A DNA stretch of 64,000 nucleotides from Heliobacterium mobile (GTDB taxonomy: Bacteria; Bacillota; Desulfitobacteriia; Heliobacteriales; Heliobacteriaceae), in contig NZ_WNKU01000017.1 of the NCBI RefSeq assembly GCF_009720735.1, positions 1-64,000 of the forward strand, written 5' to 3'. The notes under the pieces were generated by a model, which was given only the letters and a program-made list of their open reading frames with translations, was not told where the DNA came from and ran no database searches. A program made the translations under genes and the position numbers. Positions 1 through 8,306 of the stretch are shown here, one piece after another (positions within the stretch are counted from its first letter, which is position 1; the number at the start of each line of letters is the position of its first letter).

Positions 1-185
<185 letters not shown>

Positions 186-228
186 TCGCTTTACTAAACA
201 ACTTCTGTGTGGTTTTCTTGGAATAACA

Positions 229-276
229 AAAGGGGATTATCGCTAAAAGGGCGGTAGTCCCCTTTCTTGTTGTTTT
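229..276 (+). terminator. Terminator after 23S rRNA
   Basis: AAAGGGGA and TCCCCTTT arms, extended by TA/TA and CGC/GCG pairs, close a 7-base loop and are followed by a T-rich tail (CTTGTTGTTTTT). This ends the rRNA operon directly after the 23S gene. Confidence 0.8.
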
Positions 277-535
277 TAGTCCAAGGGTATAGTGCAAAAA
301 AATAGACGGGGCACACAAAAAGGGTGAATCATCGTATCGGAGTACAATTGGAGTTCAATAAAAAGTATAGAAGTTTAGCGAATATAGCCCAAGTAGATTT
401 CTGAGGCCCTCACTGTCTAGACGAACCTCAGAAGGATTCTCGGACAGATGCAGCCCCCTTGGTAAATGCCCTTTTGTCAAATTTCTCCGGTTTGATAAAT
501 AGGGTAGGGGTAATGAATGCATAGTTGTTGAACTT

Positions 536-1063
536 TTAGCCGATATAGGTCACTTTCTCTCCGCGCGTAAGGGAACCGGCTGTCGCGTATCCGGACGATG
601 CAGGCCCAGTGTACGTTGTGCCGCTGGTATTCACATATCGGATGATGTTCTGGTTCGTGATCGTCGATATCGACTCGGTGACATTAACAGTGGTGGTGGG
701 AACGTAACCTCTTTTCTTAGTGTTTGAACCGGTAACCGTGTACTCGATGTACGTCCAAGAGCCTTCATTCCAGATGCGGTTACTCTTTCGTTCTGGGCTA
801 CACTGTCTGCCTGGGGATAAAGGCTTGTAGTATGCCGTTTCGGGTACTTCTCCACCACTGCCGGTCACGTAATTTCCGTCGAACTTTTCGACGGAAACGA
901 TGTTCACTACACGGAAGCGCACGTAGGTGGAACGGATGGCGTTGTCAAGAAACGACCAAGTCGAACTTCCCCGACGGCAGAACAGCGTGCGGCTACAAAG
1001 TATTATAATCAGAAGGATTTGCGGAAACAAAAGCAGGGGTATAAAACCCCTGCTTTTGTGCAA
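536..1063 (-). pseudogene. SH3-like cell-wall hydrolase fragment
   Basis: The open frame encodes up to 175 residues. The C-terminal half resembles bacterial SH3 repeats of peptidoglycan hydrolases (WTYIEYTVTG, KKRGYVP, then RYVNTSGTTYTGP, ending GEKVTYIG). No catalytic domain is present and the frame stops right after the last SH3-like strand. The only ATG lies inside a terminator-like inverted repeat, so the real 5' end is probably missing. I read this as the remnant of an amidase/endolysin-type gene; a phage origin is possible because a holin-like fragment lies at 2147-2266. The SH3 resemblance is fairly clear, the pseudogene status is inference. Confidence 0.5.
1028..1058 (-). terminator. 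Inverted-repeat terminator
   Basis: CAAAAGCAGGGGT and ACCCCTGCTTTTG form a 13-bp stem with a short A/T loop. It lies about 65 bases beyond the stop of the minus-strand lipoprotein gene and is followed on that strand by a T-rich run. It probably ends that transcript and could work in both directions. Confidence 0.7.
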
Positions 1064-1121
1064 TTATGTGTTTTCAACCAAAATAAGAGCCTATAGATTT
1101 AGCACACTTGTATTTGCAGAC

Positions 1122-1802
1122 TTATTTTTTAGTGACTGACAATAGGAAGTAACCTGTTTCGTAAAATCGGATAACATATTCTTTAGTATATATAACTTTT
1201 TTAAAACTGTCATCTTCATAGAAATCGACGAGTAAGGTTAATTTATCTTGGTCGAACTTTTTATCCTTGATTTTAGTCCAAACATCTCCTCCAAATCCTG
1301 TTATTGTCCGAAGAACAACCGCATTTTCCGTTGCAGAATAGCCAATAATTTTTGTTGACTCTAACAAATAATGCTCAAAGTATCGATCTAGTTGAGCCCT
1401 TATATCTTTGATGGGTATATGGAACATATTATCCTTTTGACTATACCAAAGCCTTTCATATTCCTCATATTTGGAATGATCCAGCGAATACAAAAAAAAC
1501 ATAGAGAGGGCCTCAGAAGGAATTTCATCTGAATTTTTAAAGTTTAGTTCGTTTTTTTCTACCAATGCAATCTCTAGTCCGTTGATGTAGTTATACAATA
1601 GTTCCTTGTCAGTCAAGTTTTTGATACTCTTCATAAAAACAGGCGTCTGGTTATCTATCCGTTCAGTTTGATTATCGACAGATACTTGTGGTCTCTCTTG
1701 CGAAGATATTTTGGGCGTTGTGTTTAATTTTTTTATATCCGCACAAGCAGACAGTGATGTCACAATAAGCAATAACAGAATTATACAGATTGATTTTTTC
1801 AT
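1122..1802 (-). CDS. Putative lipoprotein of unknown function
   Basis: A 226-residue protein with a lipoprotein signal peptide: charged start (MKKS), hydrophobic core, and lipobox LSAC with the lipidation cysteine near residue 20. The mature part is hydrophilic and probably sits on the outer face of the membrane. I recognise no domain. The ATG at 1802 has a good ribosome site (AAAGGAGTG) upstream. It stands alone between phage-like remnants and is more A+T-rich than the later gene clusters, so it may be accessory DNA. The lipoprotein call is secure; the function is unknown. Confidence 0.7.
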   Translation of the reverse strand: MKKSICIILLLLIVTSLSACADIKKLNTTPKISSQERPQVSVDNQTERIDNQTPVFMKSIKNLTDKELLYNYINGLEIALVEKNELNFKNSDEIPSEALSMFFLYSLDHSKYEEYERLWYSQKDNMFHIPIKDIRAQLDRYFEHYLLESTKIIGYSATENAVVLRTITGFGGDVWTKIKDKKFDQDKLTLLVDFYEDDSFKKVIYTKEYVIRFYETGYFLLSVTKK

Positions 1803-2751
1803 AATAACTACACTCCTTTGCTTCGCTCAGATAGAATCGTAATAAGATTTGAACATAACTAAAATATCCCATGGTAAATATATTATTTTCATCACAATTG
1901 TCCTAGGAAGCTTGATTCCGCAGGGCTGTCATCTCGGCGGCCTTGTATTTTTTCTAGCCTGCCAAGTCACTGCCCGCCAGCAACTGTTCCCCGATCAACT
2001 AGAAAAAGTGATTTGTCAAATGAACCGTTAGTTAATGTGAGTTATTGTGCCAGGAAAAATGAAAAAATGTCATAAGAACAAAAATCAGGCATTCCTTCTC
2101 TTTGCATTCGAAGGGTTGGTATTATGCCTGACGACTAAGAACCTGATTGTCAAAGTATCTATCTAGTGAAGGAATCATTTTGCTGGAGAAAGCAGCAAAA
2201 ATGGGGGTCCCATTTCCACAGAAGCTGAAGGCCCTTCTACAAAATAAACCTAGCTCTGATGCGTAATTTTCTCTTTATTTCTTTTTTCCCGTCATCAACC
2301 TTTCTCGTTTAGCTTTATTCGATTCTGCATAGTGGTTCCCAATCCGATGCAGTTGCCTATGCACCAGGAATTTCAACCTATTTAAGCACCGATAAGAAAT
2401 AACTCATAATCTTTACTATCTTATACATTTATTGGTAGTAGTTGCATTTTTATTTTATCAAAAAAATTTCTTTTTTGCACCTACTACGTTAATCCCATAT
2501 ATACGTCTGAGAAGGGCAAGAGAGCTTCTCCTTCTCACCGGCACCAAGGGCTGGCCCCGGCATCATGTTTCGCTATTAGCAACTTCATCGGTTGTTCAAC
2601 AGCCCAACCTAATATTTCTCCGGCCATTTCTCGAACTTCCAACTGTAACCCAGGCGGGATCTCCGTCAGGGTGTCTACTTTTCCTGATACCAAACAGATA
2701 TCTTTGGTTTTTCCATGTTTTTAAGAACTTGTGTGGTTTTTAAGGAACAAG
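1803..2751. other. Gene-poor stretch with decayed coding fragments
   Basis: About 950 bases without an intact gene. It holds the holin-like fragment at 2147-2266. On the minus strand at about 2535-2715 there is an open stretch of ~55 codons whose translation looks protein-like (contains EIPPGLQLEVREMAGEILGW and ends ASPWCR) but has no convincing start or ribosome site; I cannot name it. No tRNA or insertion sequence is seen. Confidence 0.4.
2147..2266 (+). pseudogene. Holin-like C-terminal fragment
   Basis: A 39-codon stretch between two stops translates to SEGIILLEKAAKMGVPFPQK followed by LKALLQ. The pattern E-G-x-x-I-L-E-x-A-x-x-G-V-P-x-P-x-K-L-K is typical of the C-terminal end of clostridial/bacillar phage-type holins. 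The transmembrane part is missing because a stop (TGA at 2144) lies just upstream. Recognised by eye from a short motif, so moderate confidence only. Confidence 0.45.
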
Positions 2752-2795
2752 AAAAGGTCTATCGCAGTGAATTGCGACAGACCTTTTTCTTTTAC
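2752..2795 (+). terminator. Rho-independent terminator
   Basis: AAAAGGTCT-ATCGCA and TGCGAC-AGACCTTTTT form a long stem with a TTTTTCTTTT tail. No intact gene lies directly upstream on this strand, so it may be left over from a decayed gene. It insulates the promoter at 2829. Confidence 0.75.
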
Positions 2796-2828
2796 GTGAC
2801 AAACGGACAAATTTCAAAAATTGTATTG

Positions 2829-2857
2829 TTGACACATGCATAATTTGCGATTACACT
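2829..2857 (+). promoter_or_regulatory. Sigma-A-type promoter
   Basis: A perfect -35 (TTGACA, 2829-2834), a 17-base spacer and a -10-like TACACT (2852-2857). Transcription would start near 2864 and give a leader of about 200 bases before the gene at 3070. Confidence 0.6.
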
Positions 2858-2903
2858 TATCCTAGTAAACCGACTAAGATACGTGTATATACCGCCGACC
2901 AGA

Positions 2904-2976
2904 AAAACTGGAGGCTAGGAAAATATCTGCCCCATGCTTATGCATGGCCTGGCAGTAATTCCTGGCCTCCTTTTTG
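2904..2976 (+). promoter_or_regulatory. Leader hairpin, candidate attenuator or riboswitch
   Basis: GGAGGCtAGGAA (from 2910) pairs with TTCCTgGCCTCC (to 2970). Nested inside are CTGCC/GGCAG and CCATGC/GCATGG with a TTAT loop, and five T follow the outer arm. The preceding ACCGCCGACCAGAAAAACTGG could form further structure. It lies in the leader between the promoter at 2829 and the gene at 3070, the usual place for a transcription attenuator. I cannot assign it to a known riboswitch class; it could be a plain terminator. Confidence 0.55.
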
Positions 2977-3069
2977 CATCCCGGAACCGAACCATACTTG
3001 GATTTACAAAACATGCTCGATTCACGACATTCAACCCAAAACATTCATACTTAAAAAGGAGTGCTGCAC

Positions 3070-3573
3070 ATGTCTCAACAAACCACACAGCCGCAACCGC
3101 TCGAATCTGTCTCCATCGACACCCTTCGCCAAGCCTTCCAGGACCGGGCCACTTGGTATTATTTGCTCTTAAAAGAAGCCGCTGCTCGGGGGTATGACGC
3201 CGAAGCTATCGCGAAAAGTGCCATCTACGCCTTTGGCGTGGACAAAGGTAAAAAGATGGAATCTACGGATGACCTCAACCGTTTCCTGGAGCAGTTCGCC
3301 AACCCTGTCGTCCGGTCCGTATTCGACATGCGCGTAGCAGAACTGACCGATAGCCAGTTAGTTGTCGAGTTTCACCGTTGCCCCTTAGTGGACGCCTGGA
3401 AAGAGCGCCATGGCTGTACTGTAGAAGAGACAGACAAGCTCTGCGATTGGGCCGTTCAAGGTGACCATGGGCTGATGGCTAACTTCCCCGGAATTGAATT
3501 CACTCCGGAAAAACGCATTGGTGCCGGCGAGACCTATTGCCGAATGGTCTTTCGTAAAAAGGCGGCTGAGTAA
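3070..3573 (+). CDS. L-2-amino-thiazoline-4-carboxylate hydrolase family protein
   Basis: A 167-residue soluble protein of the ATC-hydrolase-like family, recognised from its overall pattern: an N-terminal helix with FQDRATWYYLL, then FGVDKG, a central VEFHRCPLVDAWK segment, a conserved cysteine (EETDKLCDWAVQGD), and a C-terminal strand with CRMVFRKK. The name comes from a Pseudomonas enzyme that opens a thiazoline ring on the way to cysteine; most family members are uncharacterised, so the substrate here is unknown. The ATG at 3070 has AAGGAG eight bases upstream; an earlier in-frame GTG at 3061 overlaps that site. It leads a cluster with a Liv-type ABC importer, so it may act on an imported compound (inference). 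Confidence 0.75.
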   Translation: MSQQTTQPQPLESVSIDTLRQAFQDRATWYYLLLKEAAARGYDAEAIAKSAIYAFGVDKGKKMESTDDLNRFLEQFANPVVRSVFDMRVAELTDSQLVVEFHRCPLVDAWKERHGCTVEETDKLCDWAVQGDHGLMANFPGIEFTPEKRIGAGETYCRMVFRKKAAE

Positions 3574-3709
3574 TTGCGTCGTATGTCTTCAACATTGTTT
3601 GTTTACAACAACGTTTGTCTTCAACAGCATTGGCTGTGATCTCGACATTAACACCTGGAAAACGATGATCGTTACCCACAACTTCAAGATTTGACAAAGG
3701 AGAGTTCTC

Positions 3710-4891
3710 ATGAAACTTTCATTTCTCCATAAATACAAAAAGCTAATCGGCGCAGGACTGGTATCAGCTATGTTGCTCCCTGTCCTTGCCGGCTGCAGCA
3801 ACAGCAGTACGACCGGTTCCTCCGGCAGCGATGCGGCGGGAGCGGGCAATGAAATCGCCATCGGACTTACAGCTCCATTAAGCGGCGACTATGCTGAATA
3901 CGGCACCGTCTTCAAAAACTCCCTTGACCTGGCTATCGAGAAGGTTAACGCCAAGGGAGGCATCAACGGCAAAACCCTGAAATTGATCCCTGCCGACAGC
4001 AAAGCCGACCCGAAAGAAGCGGCAAACATCGCCCAGAAATTCGTTTCGGATAAAAAGGTCCTCGCCGTTGTCGGTGACTTCACGAGCACCGCTGCCATGG
4101 CTGGTTCACCGATTTACCAAAAAGGCGGATTAGTTCAATTTTCGCCGACGTCATCCCATCCTGACTTCACCAAACAAGGCGATTACATATTCCGGAACAT
4201 CGCCACGCAAGAGGTAGAAGCGCCCTTGTTGGCTGAATATGCCGTCAAAGATTTGAAGAAGAAGAACATCGCCGTTATCTATATCAAAAACGACTGGGGC
4301 ATTGTGACCAAAGATTATTTTGTCAAAGGTGTCCAAGACCAAGGTGGCAACATCATCGACGTCGAGGAATACCTGCCCGAGCAGGGGAAAGACTTTAGTG
4401 CCATCCTCACGAAGATCCGGGAAAAGAACCCCGATCTGTTGTTCCTGGCCAATATGTACACCGATGCGGCTCTTGTCGCTCAACAAGCCCGGAAGACTGG
4501 TTTTAACGTTGACCTTATGGGCACAGGTTCCTTGTACTCCGGTGAACTGCTGCGTATCGGCGGACCGGCCGTCGAAGGCCTCTATCTGACCTGCTCGTTC
4601 CACCCGGAAGACCCCCGTCGGGAAGTGCAAGAATTCGTCAAAGCGTATACGGCGAAATACGGTATCGCTCCGACTCAGTTTGCTGCACAAGCGTATGATG
4701 CCATCAATATGATCGTAGCCGCTCTCGAATCAGGCGCTACAGATCGCCAGAGCTTGCGCGATAAACTAGCTGCGATAAAAGACTTTCCTGGTGTCACCGG
4801 AAAAACGACCTTTGACGCCAATCGAAATGTGGATAAGAAACCAACGAAACTGGTCGTTCATCAAGGTAAGTACGTCCTTTACAAACACTAA
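3710..4891 (+). CDS. Branched-chain amino acid-type ABC transporter substrate-binding lipoprotein
   Basis: A 393-residue periplasmic-binding-protein fold type I receptor (LivJ/Peripla_BP_6 family). The lipoprotein signal ends in VLAGC (cysteine near residue 29), followed by a Ser/Gly-rich linker. The mature part begins with IAIGLTAPLSGDYAEYG, typical of Liv receptors, and contains the usual GGINGKTLKLIPADSKADP and GDFTSTAAMA segments. Ribosome site AAAGGAG stands before the ATG. It lies 136 bases after the ATC-hydrolase-like gene and upstream of livH, livM and livG. Family members bind branched-chain amino acids, amides, urea or purine-like compounds; the ligand cannot be read from the sequence. 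Confidence 0.9.
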   Translation: MKLSFLHKYKKLIGAGLVSAMLLPVLAGCSNSSTTGSSGSDAAGAGNEIAIGLTAPLSGDYAEYGTVFKNSLDLAIEKVNAKGGINGKTLKLIPADSKADPKEAANIAQKFVSDKKVLAVVGDFTSTAAMAGSPIYQKGGLVQFSPTSSHPDFTKQGDYIFRNIATQEVEAPLLAEYAVKDLKKKNIAVIYIKNDWGIVTKDYFVKGVQDQGGNIIDVEEYLPEQGKDFSAILTKIREKNPDLLFLANMYTDAALVAQQARKTGFNVDLMGTGSLYSGELLRIGGPAVEGLYLTCSFHPEDPRREVQEFVKAYTAKYGIAPTQFAAQAYDAINMIVAALESGATDRQSLRDKLAAIKDFPGVTGKTTFDANRNVDKKPTKLVVHQGKYVLYKH

Positions 4892-5227
4892 ACTCTATTA
4901 CGAAAGTAGTTTGAAGGATAGACATATTCGACGGAAAGTTTATCTCTGAGCATATGGGTGTAAATGTTCGCTTAACTGTAAGGTTCATCTCAAACTCCTT
5001 GATAACGTTAAAACCTAGTCAAGATTACCGAGTCCCAAGATAACTAATATTCGTATCCAAAACATTGGGTTTTTTTCGTGAGACCTCTTGCCAGGGCGGA
5101 TTCCATGGAATCTGCCCTAAAAACTAATGTTATTCAACACATTGATGTTGCGGTTTTCAGAGTGATTACGTCAACAAATGAAGTCTAGTAGGAATTACTC
5201 TTGCCGGAAAGGCGGTGACCGAGCCCC
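4892..5227 (+). repeat. Intergenic stretch with an inverted repeat
   Basis: 336 bases between the binding-protein gene and livH. The clearest element is a near-perfect inverted repeat at 5093-5118 (AGGGCGGATTCC / GGAATCTGCCCT, one G-T pair) without a T tail. It may stabilise or attenuate the transcript so that the receptor is made in excess over the permeases, a common pattern in such operons (inference). A weaker CCCAA...TTGGG plus T-run occurs at about 5032-5078. No gene is seen. Confidence 0.5.
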
Positions 5228-6100
5228 ATGTTTTTGGAACAAATCCTCAACGGTTTGGCCCAGGGCAGCATTTACGCACTGATCGGCATCGGCTTCGCCC
5301 TCATCTTTGGTGTCCTCGGGCTCGTCCATTTTGCCCATGGCGAGGTCTACATGATCGGCGCATTTATCGGCTTTCTGATGATCACGGCCTTTCACCTGCC
5401 TGTCTGGGCCGCCCTTTTACTGGCCATCGCCGGTGCGGCTTTCGTCGGCTTCCTCGTCGAATTGCTCAACTTCCGGCCTTTGCGAAAAGCACCGGAGTAC
5501 GCCTCCATGATCTGTACACTCGGATTGTCCGTGGTTTTGCAAAACGCTGCTATGCTGATCTGGGGAAGCGATACAAAATCACTACCCTTGTCCTCCGAAA
5601 ATGTGGCTTTCTCCTTTTTCGGTGCCAAGCTGTCGATGGAACAGATCCTCATCTTCACTGTCTCCCTTGGACTCATGGTTGGACTGCAGTACATCCTTTA
5701 CTGCTCTAAGCTGGGCAAGGCCATTCGGGCCATCGCCCAGAACCGGGAAGCGGCTGCCCTCATGGGCGTGAATATCAATCAGGTCATCGCCGCCACCTTT
5801 GCCATCGGTTCCGGTCTCGGCGGAGCAGCGGGAGTCCTGGTGGGCCTCTACTACAACGCCTTTTACCCGACGATGGGTTTCATGGCTGGATTGAAAGCCT
5901 TTACGGCTACCGTTCTCGGCGGTCTCACCAGTGTGCCGGGGGCTGTTCTCGGCGGCATCATCTTGGGAGTCGTCGAGAACATCACCGCCGCCTATATTTC
6001 TTCAGGATTTCGCGATCTCGTCGCCTTCGTCATTCTGATTCTGGTCTTATTCATCCGGCCTTCAGGTATCTTTGGACGGGGCATCCAGGAAAAGGTCTAG
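5228..6100 (+). CDS. livH: Liv-type ABC transporter permease (LivH-like)
   Basis: A 290-residue membrane protein with about eight hydrophobic segments, starting MFLEQILNGLAQGSIYALIG as in LivH proteins. The cytoplasmic loop AIRAIAQNREAAALMGVNIN is the conserved EAA-like ATPase contact of this family. The ATG is preceded by GGAAAGGCGGTGA. It forms the membrane channel together with the LivM-like protein, whose gene follows after 3 bases, so the two are probably translationally coupled. The length is normal. Confidence 0.92.
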   Translation: MFLEQILNGLAQGSIYALIGIGFALIFGVLGLVHFAHGEVYMIGAFIGFLMITAFHLPVWAALLLAIAGAAFVGFLVELLNFRPLRKAPEYASMICTLGLSVVLQNAAMLIWGSDTKSLPLSSENVAFSFFGAKLSMEQILIFTVSLGLMVGLQYILYCSKLGKAIRAIAQNREAAALMGVNINQVIAATFAIGSGLGGAAGVLVGLYYNAFYPTMGFMAGLKAFTATVLGGLTSVPGAVLGGIILGVVENITAAYISSGFRDLVAFVILILVLFIRPSGIFGRGIQEKV

Positions 6101-6103
6101 GTG

Positions 6104-7144
6104 ATGAACATGTCAAAATCCCTGTTAACATCCATCCTGCGAAGGATCGACGAAAAAGAAAAAAGCCTATACTTGTTATTGCTGATCGCCGTCGCTATTC
6201 TTCCACTGGCATCGCAAAGTGACTATGTCCTTCGCATCGCCACTCTTTGTGGAATATATATCGTCCTCGCCTTAGGATTGAACCTGGTCACCGGTTACGC
6301 CGGTCAGATGTGTCTCGGCTGGGCTGCTTTTTACGGCATCGGCGCCTACACGTCGGCACTACTCGTCATGCGCCTGCATGCCAGCTTTTGGCTGGCGTTG
6401 CCTGCGGCGGGTCTCATGGCCGCCTTCTTCGGCCTGCTCTTGGGCATCCCGACGATGCGCTTGAAAAACACCTACCTGGCGATCACGACCTTGGGATTCG
6501 GTGAAATCGTCCGTCTCATCTTGCTCAACTGGACTGACTTGACCCGCGGTTCGATGGGATTGCCGGGGATTCCGTCACCGTCCTTTTTCGGCATCGACTT
6601 GGACGGGAAGCTTTTTTATTACTATTTCATCGTTGTGCTTGTGATCGTGACCTTGGTCACGATGGCCCGGCTCGTGGACTCTCGGCTCGGACGGGCACTG
6701 CAAGCGATTCGAGAAGACGAACTGGCCGCCAAAAGCATGGGCATCGACACAACCCGTTACAAAATCGTCGCTTTTGCCATCGGCGCATTTTTCGCAGGTA
6801 TCGCCGGCAGTTTTTTCGCTCATTACTCGGCCTACATCGATCCCCATAACTTCGCCTTTGGCGAATCCATCGCTGTATTATCGATGGTCATCTTGGGAGG
6901 CATGCGCAGTCTTCCCGGTGTCGTCTTTGGCGCTGTCGTACTGACCTTATTGCCAGAGGTGCTCCGGGAAGCCGCAGAGTATCGCATGATTGTCTTCGGT
7001 GGAATTCTCATGCTGACCATGCTACTGCGGCCGCAAGGCATATTTGGGGGAGTGCAGAGGAAAAAGGTGTCTCTGACTCCTGAGGCCGTCGGTCAGGGGA
7101 AGCAACCTCTATATCAAAACCGGTTGCCAGAAAAAGCGGGCTGA
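6104..7144 (+). CDS. livM: Liv-type ABC transporter permease (LivM-like)
   Basis: A 346-residue polytopic membrane protein of the LivM family. It shows the typical ALGLNLVTGYAGQMCLGWAA segment and the ATPase-contact loop RALQAIREDELAAKSMGID. The start is ambiguous: GTG 6101, ATG 6104 and ATG 6110 all follow an AGG-rich stretch at the end of livH; I use 6104. The C-terminal tail after the last membrane segment (about 30 residues) is hydrophilic. It pairs with the LivH-like permease; the ATPase gene follows 72 bases downstream. Confidence 0.92.
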   Translation: MNMSKSLLTSILRRIDEKEKSLYLLLLIAVAILPLASQSDYVLRIATLCGIYIVLALGLNLVTGYAGQMCLGWAAFYGIGAYTSALLVMRLHASFWLALPAAGLMAAFFGLLLGIPTMRLKNTYLAITTLGFGEIVRLILLNWTDLTRGSMGLPGIPSPSFFGIDLDGKLFYYYFIVVLVIVTLVTMARLVDSRLGRALQAIREDELAAKSMGIDTTRYKIVAFAIGAFFAGIAGSFFAHYSAYIDPHNFAFGESIAVLSMVILGGMRSLPGVVFGAVVLTLLPEVLREAAEYRMIVFGGILMLTMLLRPQGIFGGVQRKKVSLTPEAVGQGKQPLYQNRLPEKAG

Positions 7145-7216
7145 AAAAACAGGCTGAAAAAGCGACCACCAATCACCAATAATAGGACTGATGTAAAAAA
7201 GCCGGGAGGGTTGTCT

Positions 7217-7978
7217 GTGTCCCTGCTCAACATTGACAGAGTGACGAAACGATTTGGCGGGCTCATCGCGGTAGACAACTTCTCGGCCCGCATCGACGAA
7301 GGAACCATCACCGGTCTTATCGGCCCTAACGGTGCCGGAAAGACGACCGTTTTCAACCTGCTGACAGGCATTTATCCCGTTGATGAGGGGGATATCTTCC
7401 TGGGCAACCAGGCCATCACCAACCAAGCGCCCCACCGGATCGCCACCGCCGGTGTTGCCCGCACCTTTCAAAACATCCGCTTGTTCAAAGAGCTTTCCGT
7501 TCTCGATAATGTTCGTATCGGCGCCCACAGCCGAGGAAGGGCCGGTATTTTCGGTGCGATCTTCCGTAACAGAGCGGCTCGGAGAGAGGAGGCCACCATC
7601 CATGCCAAGGCCATTCAACTGCTGCAAGAGGCGGGATTGGCCGAGTATAGCAGTGAACTGGCAGGAAACCTCAGTTACGGCCTGCAGCGCAAGTTGGAGA
7701 TCGTCCGAGCCCTCGCCGGAGAGCCGAGATTGTTGATCCTTGACGAGCCGGCGGCCGGCATGAATCCTCGGGAGACAGAGGAATTGATGGCCTTTGTCCG
7801 GCGTCTCCATGACCGGGGATTGACGATCTTGCTCATCGAACACGATATGAAGCTGGTGATGAGCCTCTGCCAAAGGGTTATCGTCATGGATCATGGACAA
7901 AAGATCGCTGAAGGTCCTCCCGAAGAGATCCGAACGAACCGGGCCGTCGTAGAGGCCTACCTGGGCAAAGGGGCGTAA
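7217..7978 (+). CDS. livG: Liv-type ABC transporter ATP-binding protein (LivG-like)
   Basis: A 253-residue ABC ATPase. Walker A is GPNGAGKTT, the Q-loop follows in GVARTFQNIRLFKELSVLDN, the signature is LSYGLQRKLEIVRAL, Walker B is LLILDEPAAGMNP, and the switch histidine is in LIEHDM. The C-terminal IVMDHGQKIAEGPPEEIRTN is diagnostic of LivG over LivF. GTG at 7217 is preferred because GGGAGGG ends seven bases upstream; an in-frame TTG at 7211 abuts that site. No LivF-like second ATPase follows, although it is normally the next gene. Confidence 0.92.
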   Translation: MSLLNIDRVTKRFGGLIAVDNFSARIDEGTITGLIGPNGAGKTTVFNLLTGIYPVDEGDIFLGNQAITNQAPHRIATAGVARTFQNIRLFKELSVLDNVRIGAHSRGRAGIFGAIFRNRAARREEATIHAKAIQLLQEAGLAEYSSELAGNLSYGLQRKLEIVRALAGEPRLLILDEPAAGMNPRETEELMAFVRRLHDRGLTILLIEHDMKLVMSLCQRVIVMDHGQKIAEGPPEEIRTNRAVVEAYLGKGA

Positions 7979-8166
7979 TGATAGAGGAAAACCATCTCTC
8001 AGTATGGGTATTTTACCGGTGGAGAAAAACTGGGCCTAATGACGGTGCGAACATTTTGGCGTACTTCGGAAACCATCGAACCATAGGAAAGTCAAAAGCG
8101 TCCGAAGCATTACGTTTTTTTCTTGAAAAGAAAATCACCAAGCTTGAGGATATTGTAAATATGTAG
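7978..8166 (+). CDS. Small hypothetical ORF after livG
   Basis: A 62-codon frame whose ATG overlaps the livG stop (TAATG), so it could be translated by coupling. The product is basic, with SKASEALRFFLEKKITKLED near the end. It does not resemble LivF and I recognise no family. A terminator follows about 60 bases later. It sits where livF would be expected, but there is no other support that it is expressed. Confidence 0.35.
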   Translation: MIEENHLSVWVFYRWRKTGPNDGANILAYFGNHRTIGKSKASEALRFFLEKKITKLEDIVNM

Positions 8167-8222
8167 ATTGACAGATAAAAAATAGAAATCGTACAATGGA
8201 AGTATCAAAAGGTGTACATGAC

Positions 8223-8273
8223 AAAAAAGCCCTCTCCTCTGTTTATTCATAACTGAGAAGAGGGCTTTTTTAT
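8223..8273 (+). terminator. Terminator of the liv-type operon
   Basis: AAAAAAGCCCTCT and AGAGGGCTTTTTT form a strong stem with an internal CTC/GAG extension and end in six T. It closes the importer operon before the adenosine deaminase gene. Confidence 0.85.
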
Positions 8274-8306
8274 AGGGTAGATAAAAAAGTCGAGGAGGGA
8301 TAGGAA

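Noticed and set aside
2432-2743. 103-codon plus-strand ORF
   Set aside because: Composition is atypical and no ribosome site exists; the opposite strand reads more like a decayed protein.
7978-8166. A degraded livF
   Set aside because: No Walker A, signature or Walker B remnant is visible in the 62-codon ORF or the bases around it.
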